A program made the position numbers and the translations under genes. The notes under the pieces were generated by a model that saw only the letters and a list, made by a program, of their open reading frames with translations, had not been told where the DNA came from and ran no database searches. From contig JBAXOG010000220.1 of NCBI GenBank assembly GCA_037133395.1, forward strand, positions 1 to 6,173: 6,173 nt of DNA. The letters are read 5' to 3'. The stretch is from CAIZQW01 sp037133395. GTDB taxonomy: Bacteria; Verrucomicrobiota; Kiritimatiellia; RFP12; UBA1067. This document shows, piece by piece, positions 1 through 6,165 of this stretch; position 1 is the stretch's first letter, and each line of letters begins with the position of its first letter.

Positions 1-20
1 AATAAAGACAGTTGCTACCT

Positions 21-54
21 GGTGTGATTCATTTCAACTAAAATGAATCGCACC
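21..54 (-). terminator. Stem-loop just downstream of the exported-protein gene; possible terminator or palindromic repeat
   Basis: Positions 21-34 pair with 41-54 around a six-base loop (35-40). Nine perfect pairs (26-34 with 41-49) are followed by one non-Watson-Crick position (25/50) and four more pairs. The stem begins 9 bases past the stop codon at 64-66, where a 3'-end structure is expected. No run of T follows it in the minus direction, so it is not a canonical intrinsic terminator. The 25/50 position is a G-U wobble in plus-strand RNA and an A-C mismatch in minus-strand RNA. It could equally be a dispersed palindromic repeat or an mRNA-stabilising 3' hairpin. The stem is seen directly; the role is inferred. 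Confidence 0.45.
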
Positions 55-63
55 CAGACGTGC

Positions 64-1434
64 TTATTCGCCAAAAATATAGACCAGCGGTAAGCGTTCT
101 GAAAGGACTCGAACTGCTGGCATTATTTTTTTCAGCGGTTCCTGTTGAGACGCAAAGACGAAGAGCAACTCAACTTTTTTGCTGTCTTTATCACCCACAC
201 GCTTCACCAGCGCAGGTAATTCGCTCACATCAGCAAAGGAGTAGTCTTTCGGGGTCAACTTCGGATCAAGCCCCGCTCCGCTCCAATCTTCTTCAATATA
301 GGTCAGCTTTTTGGCGTCTCCCGTGAGATAAACTTCAAAGGGTTGCGGTGTGCGTCCGTCACGTTTACGCCACTCTTCCTGCGGCAGAAAAGCACGCGGG
401 TAAATGCCCTCGTTGGTCTTGCCATACAGTTTAAGACCCTTGCCGTCCAGCAACACAAATACGCGGGTCACAGCGACCGCCTGCGTGAGTGTCAACGCAT
501 CAGACATCGTCAGCGTCACAAACAAATCATGCCCGCGATCAGACAACGTCTTCATCCACGTCAACACCTCTGCCGGCGTGCCCTTTTTCAATACCTCGCC
601 CTTCTTGTCCGCACAGACGAACATCGTCTCTTGACCTGCCGAAGGCTGTACCGTGACATACAGAACGACCGAACGCAGACCTCCTCCTGGCAAGGGCATC
701 GGTTTGAGCACAATCTCCATCACCTCTCCATATTCCATCTTTCTGGAAAGTACGGAACGACCATAAGCAGTACCTTTTGAAGCGATGAAGGGGATATCAA
801 AGAGCGTGTCGGGTTCATTATAAAGTGCAATCACGGAGGCTGGCTGCTCCGTATCGGCTCCGCAAACGCCATCCGCCCATGGCCCCCCCGTAAAAACAAG
901 TCCGTCCTCTCCAAATAAAGGAGGCTCAGACTTGGCATCTTTAATAATCGACTGCAAGGGGCGCGCGGACTCCACCCTGTCGTTCAGCTTACGTATCGTT
1001 CCTGAGATCCGTTCGCCATACGGCCAGAAACGGAAGAGTCGGCCATCAACGCCATGTCCCCGTGGAACGCCAATACTTTCCATCGCACGAACAATATCCG
1101 AGGGCTTGGCCACACTGACCGTCGCAGACTCGTACGCACGATTACTTTGCGGACCGACAATCAGAAACTCCATAGTCGATTCTTCGTTATGCCCCACTGC
1201 TTCAACCAGCAGGTGCACTTCGCGGCGCTCAATGTCTGCCACGACACCCGACCATGCGCGAAACGTTGCCGAGGTCTTAGCTTCTTGACTGACCTGCCAA
1301 GCTTTGACCGCATTCGTATGGACTCTCTCCCAGTCTGTCGGACCCGTAAATTCCTTAGCAGACGCTATGCCCGCGTATAAGAAAAAAAGTGAAAAGTGAA
1401 AAGTGAAAAGTGAAAAACGTCTATTTGCCGTCAT
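64..1434 (-). CDS. Exported YdjY-like domain protein with uncharacterised C-terminal half
   Basis: The product is a predicted secreted or periplasmic protein of 456 residues with unknown function. The chosen ATG (1432-1434) has an AGGAAAG ribosome-binding site 8 nt upstream and places a signal peptide at the very start. That peptide has Arg5-Arg6, a hydrophobic Phe/Leu-rich core (about 7-22) and an Ala-Ser-Ala cleavage site after residue 26. The frame is open up to 1521, but that extension would run through an intergenic palindrome and bury the signal peptide, so it is rejected. Residues about 62-150 match the YdjY pattern as I remember it: a V-x-D strand, a Glu-Phe-Leu-Ile-Val strand, then YES, a small polar stretch, and a helix ending in IGVP. 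Residues about 286-338 and 402-455 look like two related beta-alpha-beta units resembling the periplasmic fold of ExbD. Only two cysteines are seen in the mature part (191 and 274), and they might form a disulfide. A heptamer repeat encodes the signal-peptide core. The gene follows the synthetase cluster in the same direction but 231 nt away, so it is probably a separate transcript. The gene call is firm, the YdjY assignment moderate, and the ExbD-like part tentative. Confidence 0.85.
   Translation of the reverse strand: MTANRRFSLFTFHFSLFFLYAGIASAKEFTGPTDWERVHTNAVKAWQVSQEAKTSATFRAWSGVVADIERREVHLLVEAVGHNEESTMEFLIVGPQSNRAYESATVSVAKPSDIVRAMESIGVPRGHGVDGRLFRFWPYGERISGTIRKLNDRVESARPLQSIIKDAKSEPPLFGEDGLVFTGGPWADGVCGADTEQPASVIALYNEPDTLFDIPFIASKGTAYGRSVLSRKMEYGEVMEIVLKPMPLPGGGLRSVVLYVTVQPSAGQETMFVCADKKGEVLKKGTPAEVLTWMKTLSDRGHDLFVTLTMSDALTLTQAVAVTRVFVLLDGKGLKLYGKTNEGIYPRAFLPQEEWRKRDGRTPQPFEVYLTGDAKKLTYIEEDWSGAGLDPKLTPKDYSFADVSELPALVKRVGDKDSKKVELLFVFASQQEPLKKIMPAVRVLSERLPLVYIFGE
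1389..1416. repeat. Four perfect tandem copies of heptamer GTGAAAA inside a signal-peptide coding region
   Basis: The copies lie at 1389-1395, 1396-1402, 1403-1409 and 1410-1416. An A run (1382-1388) flanks them on one side and one further A (1417) on the other. In the coding direction the unit is TTTTCAC. Because seven is not a multiple of three, the array is read in all three frames and gives a seven-residue period (FSLFTFH, then FSLF) in the hydrophobic core of the signal peptide. Gain or loss of one unit would shift the frame of the exported protein, so this is a candidate slipped-strand switch. A neutral low-complexity repeat that happens to encode a usable hydrophobic stretch is also possible. 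Confidence 0.9.
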
Positions 1435-1442
1435 AAGAATTT

Positions 1443-1449
1443 CTTTCCT
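1443..1449 (-). promoter_or_regulatory. Ribosome-binding site that decides the start of the exported-protein gene
   Basis: The minus strand reads AGGAAAG here, 8 nt before the ATG at 1434-1432. This supports that start over the more distal in-frame ATG at 1521, and it agrees with the signal peptide beginning at the same codon. Confidence 0.7.
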
Positions 1450-1501
1450 GCATATAACTTCAACGGATAATGGATTAGCGGGATGTTGGGAGGCAATCTT
1501 G

Positions 1502-1601
1502 CTGGGCGAATAGGCGTCCACGCCTGTTCACTGGCGGCAAGGAAGCCGCCTACCCTAGACAACAGACTTCATTGTACAGGCGAGGACGCCTATACGCCCA
1601 G
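1502..1601. repeat. 100-bp palindromic intergenic element with 26-bp imperfect inverted repeats
   Basis: The arms 1502-1527 and 1576-1601 are inverted copies matching at 24 of 26 positions; the two mismatches are A opposite A (1509/1594 and 1520/1583). The 48-bp interior holds a second GC hairpin, GGCGGC (1533-1538) pairing with GCCGCC (1545-1550) around a 6-base loop. Each arm can also fold on itself (AGGCGT with ACGCCT at 1512-1525; AGGCG with CGCCT at 1578-1591), so one long stem and three small hairpins are alternative folds. It lies between the aminotransferase stop codon and the exported-protein gene. No flanking target duplication and no T tract are visible. It could be a MITE- or REP-like dispersed element, or a transcript-boundary structure. 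Confidence 0.75.
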
Positions 1602-1665
1602 AATTTCGTCTTCATTCGATGCAACACGTTGAATCTTCGTTTATCCCCGGGCTGCTCGCCTGCCA

Positions 1666-2853
1666 CTAAAAGTTTTTGGCTGCAGCTGCAAAACCTTCCG
1701 CTGAACCCGCGATCACCTTCTCTTCTACGCTGAAACTCAGGCGGAAGTAACCCGGAAATCCAAAGCCGCGTCCAGGAACCGCCAGTACGTTATATTTCAC
1801 CAGCTCCGCCACAAACGCCTGATCATCCCCGCCCGGTGCCTTCGGGAAAAAGTAGAACGCGCCCTGTGGCATCGTGAACTCAATGCCCGCATCGGCCAGC
1901 ACCTTGGCCATGGCCTTGCGGCGACGGTCATAAATGGAGAGGTCCACGCCCTCGTTCAACAACTCCATCGCCAACCGCTGTCCCAGAATAGGGGCATTGA
2001 CAAAGCCCAGCGTTCGGTTCGTCATGGTGACGGCATTGACTAACAAAGCCGCATCCGGCATCACTGGATTCACGACAACATAACCCACACGTTCGCCCGC
2101 GAGGGACAAACTCTTTGAGAACGATCCCATCACAACAGCAAACGGCGACACCGGAAGCACTGGCGGAATCGTCACACCGTCATAAGCAAGGAATCGATAC
2201 GGCTCATCGCTGATCAGGAAGAGCGGACGCTCCCGCGTCGCATTCACGCGGTCGACCAGTTGCCCGAGCCGGGTCAAGGTCTCCTGCGAATAAACGCACC
2301 CCGTCGGATTGTTCGGTGAATTGATAATGATCGCGCGTGTCTTCTCCGTAATCGCGGCTTCCATGGCTGCGAGATCCGGCTGGAAGGAGGGAGCCAAAGA
2401 AGGCACCGGCTTCAATACACCGCCAAAATGGCCGCAATAAGCACCATATTCCACAAAGTACGGAGCAGGACACATCACCTCGTCGCCCGGCTCAATCACG
2501 GCACGAAAGAAAGCCGTCAACGCCCCCGCCGCACCGCAGGTCACAATGATATGCGCGCCTGTCAATTCAGTATGCTGCTGCTTGGTCAGCCAAGAGGCCA
2601 AGGCTTCGCGAAAAACAGGCAGCCCTGCATTTGGACAATAACCAAGCCCCATGGGCTTCACAGCGTTTTCGGTGATATTCAGTAATGCTTCGCGCGCCCG
2701 GGCAGGCGGCGGGATATCTGGATTCCCGAGGCTGAAATCAAACACCTTGTCCGCACCCAACTGATGCTTCAGCTCAATGCCCTTTTCAAACATGCGTCGA
2801 ATCCATGACGCATTTTCCATCTGCTTCTGAACCGCACTCGAAATCACTTGCAT
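1666..2853 (-). CDS. PLP-dependent aminotransferase, fold type I (aspartate aminotransferase-like)
   Basis: This is a cytoplasmic enzyme that should transfer an amino group between an amino acid and a 2-oxo acid, using pyridoxal phosphate. Its 395 residues are a full family length. Visible motifs are FDFSLGNPD (38-46), the Gly-Ala-Ala-Gly phosphate loop (107-110), SPNNPTG (179-185) with the cofactor-contacting Asn182, SDEPY (215-219) with Asp216 and Tyr219, and the Schiff-base Lys247 in SFSKSLSLAGERVGY. Arg371 in YFRLSFS should bind the substrate carboxylate. The FDFSLGNP start and the SLSLAGERVGY stretch recall a subgroup common in Clostridia that is annotated only as a general or aspartate aminotransferase, so the substrate is unknown and no symbol is given. 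HisC seems unlikely despite the neighbouring hisS, because the length and motifs fit the aspartate-type group. The ATG overlaps the last 10 nt of hisS, and a GGAG site lies 8 nt upstream inside hisS, which suggests coupled translation. It is the last gene of the cluster. Confidence 0.93.
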   Translation of the reverse strand: MQVISSAVQKQMENASWIRRMFEKGIELKHQLGADKVFDFSLGNPDIPPPARAREALLNITENAVKPMGLGYCPNAGLPVFREALASWLTKQQHTELTGAHIIVTCGAAGALTAFFRAVIEPGDEVMCPAPYFVEYGAYCGHFGGVLKPVPSLAPSFQPDLAAMEAAITEKTRAIIINSPNNPTGCVYSQETLTRLGQLVDRVNATRERPLFLISDEPYRFLAYDGVTIPPVLPVSPFAVVMGSFSKSLSLAGERVGYVVVNPVMPDAALLVNAVTMTNRTLGFVNAPILGQRLAMELLNEGVDLSIYDRRRKAMAKVLADAGIEFTMPQGAFYFFPKAPGGDDQAFVAELVKYNVLAVPGRGFGFPGYFRLSFSVEEKVIAGSAEGFAAAAKNF

Positions 2854-4109
2854 AAGGATATCTCCGTCTCTTCCCGTGTCGTCAAATTCTTGCGCTTCGC
2901 CGTTCCGCGCGTCACATCATCTGGACCAATAAAGACGGCATCTGAGGCTGGACTCGCGCTGGCGCGTGCAAAGAATTGCTTGGGCTTTTGCTTGGCAAGC
3001 ATCAGCTCCACCGACTCACCCTGCTCACGCAATGACCGTGCCAATTTCGTGGCGATCTCGCGCTGTTCCGGGAACATGTAGCCAATGATCACGCCATGTT
3101 TCTCTGTCGCGGCTGTCTCGCCGAGTAACTCCTTCAGCACCTCAACGACCACCACATCACCAAAGCCAAGTCCGACCGCCGGCGTGGGCTGGCCGCCGAT
3201 GGCCGTCAGCAAACTGTCATACCGTCCGCCGCCAAAAATCGCGCGGAACTTACGCTCGGTGTCAAAGGCTTCAAATACGATGCCGGTGTAATATGAAAGC
3301 CCACGAATCACAGACATGTCAAAGACCAAGCGATCCTCAATGCCATAAATCGCTGCCAGTACAAACAAATCGCGCAAAGCCTTGACCGCCACGGAGTCCG
3401 GTGCCGTCAGCGCAGCCGCCTGATCAAGCGTCTGCACCCCCAGCAAATCAAAGGTCTTACGAATCGCGGTCTCATCAAGACCCTCTGTCACCAGCAACTT
3501 CGTAATCTCCACATCATCAATTTTTCCGCGCTTGTCGAGCGCAAGGAAGACCGCGGCATGATGCTTCGCGTCAATGCCAGACGCTGCAAGCAGTTCCGCG
3601 AGCAAAGCGCGGTTGTTCACATGAATGCGATAGGCGCCGTCCGGCATACCCATGTTCTTCAGGGCACACGCAACCGCGGCAAGCAGTTCCGCTTCAGCCG
3701 AAACGCTCTCTTCGCCGATGACATCCATGTTCCACTGATAGTGCTCCCGTTTACGTCCGCGCGTCATACGCTCATACCGGAAACACTGCGCAACCGTAAA
3801 CCATTTCACGGGGAAGGAGAGCTGTCCCTGCTTCGCGGCAATCATGCGCGCCAAGGTGGGCGTCATCTCCGGGCGCAGCGCGAGTTTGCGTCCGCTCTTA
3901 TCCTCAAAGTGATAAATCTGCTCGGAGACCTCCTCGCCGCTTTTGCGTTGCAGTAACTCGAGGGTCTCGACGACACAGGCGTCATACGCCTGAAAGCCAA
4001 ACGCTTCCGAAGCTTTACGCCAAGCGTCAAACACGCGATTACGCCAGACCATGTCTTCAGGATAAAAGTCACGCATCCCGCGTGGTGGCTCAAATGAAAG
4101 AGGTTCCAT
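2844..4109 (-). CDS. hisS: Histidyl-tRNA synthetase (HisRS), plant-organelle-like subfamily
   Basis: This enzyme charges tRNA-His with histidine using ATP in the cytoplasm. The 421 residues form a class II catalytic core plus a C-terminal anticodon-binding domain (about 338-421). Motif 1 lies near the N-terminus (PPRGMRDF, 8-15). LRPEMTP (78-84) is a conserved HisRS segment. Motif 2 is CFRYERMTRGR to REHYQWN (109-127) with Arg111. The histidine-specific HisA motif is RGLSYYTG (269-276) with Arg269, and GGGRYD (293-298) precedes motif 3. These signatures exclude HisZ, the regulatory paralogue, which lacks catalytic residues. The REHYQWN form of motif 2 differs from the E. coli-type RYERPQ-GR-RQF-Q, and motif 3 reads GLGFGDVVVVE with no Arg where E. 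coli has GLERL. From memory, plant organellar HisRS shares both traits, so this looks like a subfamily feature and not damage. The gene starts 2 nt after the HU-like stop codon with only a weak AAGAG site, so it probably depends on translational coupling. The 3' end overlaps the aminotransferase gene. Confidence 0.97.
   Translation of the reverse strand: MEPLSFEPPRGMRDFYPEDMVWRNRVFDAWRKASEAFGFQAYDACVVETLELLQRKSGEEVSEQIYHFEDKSGRKLALRPEMTPTLARMIAAKQGQLSFPVKWFTVAQCFRYERMTRGRKREHYQWNMDVIGEESVSAEAELLAAVACALKNMGMPDGAYRIHVNNRALLAELLAASGIDAKHHAAVFLALDKRGKIDDVEITKLLVTEGLDETAIRKTFDLLGVQTLDQAAALTAPDSVAVKALRDLFVLAAIYGIEDRLVFDMSVIRGLSYYTGIVFEAFDTERKFRAIFGGGRYDSLLTAIGGQPTPAVGLGFGDVVVVEVLKELLGETAATEKHGVIIGYMFPEQREIATKLARSLREQGESVELMLAKQKPKQFFARASASPASDAVFIGPDDVTRGTAKRKNLTTREETEISLCK
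2862..2865 (-). promoter_or_regulatory. Ribosome-binding site for the aminotransferase, inside the hisS coding end
   Basis: The minus strand reads GGAG here, 8 nt before the aminotransferase ATG at 2853-2851. It lies within the last codons of hisS, as expected for overlapping operon genes. Confidence 0.6.
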
Positions 4110-4111
4110 AA

Positions 4112-4423
4112 TTAGCTCTTAAACATATCGCGCATACGTTTGCCCAGCTTAAACCTGATGCTATTGTGTGCTGGGATTTCAACCGTTTCTTTCGGCTTGT
4201 TCGGATTACGCCCGATGCGAGCCTTCCGTACCACAATCTCAAACACGCCAAAGTCACGAAACTCAACATGTTGCCCCTTTTCAAGTGCCGCGCAAATGCC
4301 ATCTAACGTCATCTGCACCGCTTGCAACGCCTGTTGCTGATTCAGTCCGCTCTCTTCAGAGATCTGAATGGCCAAGTCACGCTTGGTCAACGCCATGCCC
4401 GTGTATTCCGTATCATTACTCAT
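4112..4423 (-). CDS. HU/IHF-family DNA-bending protein
   Basis: This is a small basic protein of the bacterial histone-like (HU/IHF) family. Such proteins bind DNA as dimers, bend it sharply, and organise the nucleoid. The helical N-terminal half starts at ALTKRDLAIQISEESGL (11-27) and carries the family's Thr-Lys-x-Asp-Leu opening. The central signature is VEFRDFGVFEIVVRKARIGRN (53-73). The DNA-clasping arm GRNPNKP (71-77) holds the expected intercalating Pro74, and a C-terminal helix follows (FKLGKRMRDMF, 91-101). At 103 residues it is slightly longer than the usual 90-100, because the start used here adds nine residues before the Met10 at which most relatives would begin. A strong AGGAGA site 8 nt upstream supports the longer start, while Met10 has little. 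It cannot be assigned to HU versus IHF-alpha or beta by eye, so no symbol is given. It sits between proS (17-nt gap) and hisS (2-nt gap), surely co-transcribed with both. Confidence 0.95.
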   Translation of the reverse strand: MSNDTEYTGMALTKRDLAIQISEESGLNQQQALQAVQMTLDGICAALEKGQHVEFRDFGVFEIVVRKARIGRNPNKPKETVEIPAHNSIRFKLGKRMRDMFKS

Positions 4424-4431
4424 ATCGACAA

Positions 4432-4437
4432 TCTCCT
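4432..4437 (-). promoter_or_regulatory. Strong ribosome-binding site deciding the HU-like start
   Basis: The minus strand reads AGGAGA, 8 nt before the ATG at 4423-4421, in the 17-nt gap after the proS stop codon. It favours the first ATG over the internal Met10 codon (4396-4394). Confidence 0.75.
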
Positions 4438-4440
4438 CTA

Positions 4441-6147
4441 TTATACCAAAGCCTTTACACGCCCAACAATGTCTGCCACTGCCGCATCAATCGGCACAAT
4501 GGCCATATCCTTAGAATTACGCATTTTCACTTCAACACCGCCCTTGGCCAATCCCTTTGCGCCGACCACGACGCGCACAGGACAACCAATCAAATCCGCA
4601 TCTTTAAACTTGACGCCAGGGCGATCTTCGCGGTCGTCCACGAACACATCAATCCCTGCGTCTTGCAATTCCTTCTCCAGCTTGTCAACCACGGCGCACA
4701 CCGCCGCATCCTTGGGATCCAAGAGCAGGAGCGTGACAGCAAAAGGAGCCACGGAGGCTGGCCACAAAATGCCATCCGCATCATGGTTCTGTTCAATCAC
4801 CGCCTGCAACGTACGCGTCACACCAATACCGTAGCACCCCATAACCATCAGCTCACGCTGGCCTTCAGCAGTCAGGAACCTCGCATCGAACGACTCGGAG
4901 TATTTTGTACCCAGCTTAAAGACATGGCCGACTTCAATGCCGCGCTTCAGTTGCAGCGGCTTACCGCACTTGGGACACGCATCGCCCGTACCCACAATGA
5001 CCAAATCTTCAAACGCCGTAATGTTGGCATCGCGTGCAAGGTCAACATGTTTGATGTGGATATCCGCCTTGTTCGCACCCGTGATACGGCCTGTTGCGCC
5101 CTTGAGCGCTTGGTCAGCATAAACAGGAATCGTCAGACCCACAGGACCCGCAAAGCCCACGGGCGCGCCTGTCGCGGCCAAAATCGTCGGGTCGTCCGCA
5201 AGCTCCAGCTTCTTCACGCCCAGCAGGCGCTTGAACTTATGCTCGTTCAGGTCGCGGTCGCCTGGCACCAACACGGCCACGGGGTTACCATCCGCCGAAT
5301 AAATGAGCGTCTTAATAAAGCAATCGCCCGCGCATTTAAAGAAGGCCGTCAACTCATCAATCGTCCGCACGTTCGGGGTTGCAACCTCTTCGATCGCGGC
5401 ACCGTCGGACGACCCGCTGCTCGCGTCGACCTTACGCTCTGCACGTTCCTGATTCGCAGCATAACCGCACACAGGGCAATCAATCACGCCGTCTTCACCG
5501 GAGTCGGCCAACACCATGAATTCATGCGACCACTTACCACCGATGTCACCCGTATCCGCCTCTACCGGGCGCGCCATCAGACCGCAGCGCTTGAAGATGC
5601 GTACATACGCGTCATACATCGCCTGATAGGAAGCATCCGCAGCTTCGTACGACACGTCAAAGCTATACGCGTCCTTCATGATAAATTCCTTGGCGCGCAT
5701 CAAGCCGAAGCGCGGCCGGATTTCATCGCGGAACTTAGTCTGGATCTGGTAGACCGTGCAAGGCAGTTGACGATAAGAGCTGACCTCACCGCATATCATC
5801 TCTGTCGTGACCTCCTCATGCGTCGGGCCGAGCACCATCAAACGGTCGGCGCGATCTTTAAGACGAAACATCCCCTGCCCCATCGTTGCCAGACGTCCTG
5901 AGCGTTCCCACAATTCAGCCGGCTGCAACGCAGGCATCAGAATTTCTTGGGCGCCCGCGCGGTTCATCTCCTCGCGGACAATCTGGGAGACCTTGTGCAA
6001 CGCCCTCACGCCGAATGGCATAAAAGTGTAGAGACCCCCTGAAAGCTTACGGATCAGTCCTGCGCGGACCATGAGTTTATGACTTGCAATTTCTGCTTCT
6101 TGGGGATCATCACGTAACGTGTTGATTAAAGTACGAGACCAACGCAT
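4441..6147 (-). CDS. proS: Prolyl-tRNA synthetase, bacterial type with editing domain
   Basis: This enzyme charges tRNA-Pro with proline using ATP in the cytoplasm, and its inserted domain clears mischarged Ala-tRNA-Pro. The 568 residues match the long bacterial ProRS form. The N-terminal MRWSRTLI opening, motif 1 (about 30-52, LIRKLSGGLYTFMPFG), the GPTHEE loop (107-112) and motif 2 (FRDEIRPRFGLMRAKEF, 139-155, with Arg140) come first. The editing (INS) domain spans about 224-405. Lys279 in FIKTLI and His364 fall where the editing residues Lys279 and His369 of E. coli are expected. Motif 3 is GCYGIGVTR (437-445, Arg445), and the anticodon-binding domain runs from about 466 to the end. Two CxxC pairs, CPVC (224-227) and CPKC (391-394), bracket the editing domain and may bind zinc together. 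The start has an AGGAAGG site 11 nt upstream and begins the family's conserved N-terminus. It is the first gene of the cluster visible here. Only 26 nt of upstream sequence are present, so a promoter or T-box leader cannot be judged. Confidence 0.98.
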   Translation of the reverse strand: MRWSRTLINTLRDDPQEAEIASHKLMVRAGLIRKLSGGLYTFMPFGVRALHKVSQIVREEMNRAGAQEILMPALQPAELWERSGRLATMGQGMFRLKDRADRLMVLGPTHEEVTTEMICGEVSSYRQLPCTVYQIQTKFRDEIRPRFGLMRAKEFIMKDAYSFDVSYEAADASYQAMYDAYVRIFKRCGLMARPVEADTGDIGGKWSHEFMVLADSGEDGVIDCPVCGYAANQERAERKVDASSGSSDGAAIEEVATPNVRTIDELTAFFKCAGDCFIKTLIYSADGNPVAVLVPGDRDLNEHKFKRLLGVKKLELADDPTILAATGAPVGFAGPVGLTIPVYADQALKGATGRITGANKADIHIKHVDLARDANITAFEDLVIVGTGDACPKCGKPLQLKRGIEVGHVFKLGTKYSESFDARFLTAEGQRELMVMGCYGIGVTRTLQAVIEQNHDADGILWPASVAPFAVTLLLLDPKDAAVCAVVDKLEKELQDAGIDVFVDDREDRPGVKFKDADLIGCPVRVVVGAKGLAKGGVEVKMRNSKDMAIVPIDAAVADIVGRVKALV

Positions 6148-6158
6148 GAAAAGTATTT

Positions 6159-6165
6159 CCTTCCT
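6159..6165 (-). promoter_or_regulatory. Ribosome-binding site of proS
   Basis: The minus strand reads AGGAAGG, 11 nt before the proS ATG. The spacing is slightly long, but no other in-frame start lies between the site and the conserved N-terminus. Confidence 0.6.

Noticed and set aside
343..780. A 145-codon plus-strand open frame opposite the exported-protein gene
   Set aside because: Its composition is typical of an antisense shadow, and the opposite strand holds a gene with a signal peptide and a good ribosome-binding site.
1435..1500. Sigma-70-type promoter for the exported-protein gene
   Set aside because: TTATAT and TTATCC stretches are present, but no -35 hexamer lies at proper spacing, so I could not support a specific promoter.
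1435..1521. A 29-residue N-terminal extension of the exported protein
   Set aside because: It runs through the intergenic palindrome, would bury the signal peptide, and the internal ATG has a clear ribosome-binding site.
1502..1601. CRISPR repeat or intrinsic terminator
   Set aside because: There is a single inverted pair with no regularly spaced direct repeats, and no T run follows the stems in either direction.
1666..2853. Histidinol-phosphate aminotransferase (hisC), suggested by the neighbouring hisS
   Set aside because: The sequence fits the aspartate-type aminotransferase group (FDFSLGNP, SLSLAGERVGY); adjacency to a tRNA synthetase is not evidence for histidine synthesis.
3558..3956. 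A 132-codon plus-strand open frame inside hisS
   Set aside because: It is antisense to conserved HisRS motifs and has no recognisable domain.
2844..4109. HisZ, the regulatory HisRS paralogue
   Set aside because: The HisA motif RGLSYYTG, the motif 2 Arg and a C-terminal anticodon-binding domain are all present, so it should be a charging enzyme.
4168..5901. A 577-codon open frame on the plus strand opposite proS and the HU-like gene
   Set aside because: It lies antisense to two unmistakable conserved genes, its translation has no recognisable domain and is rich in Arg, His and Gln as expected for an antisense reading, and no ribosome-binding site was noted.
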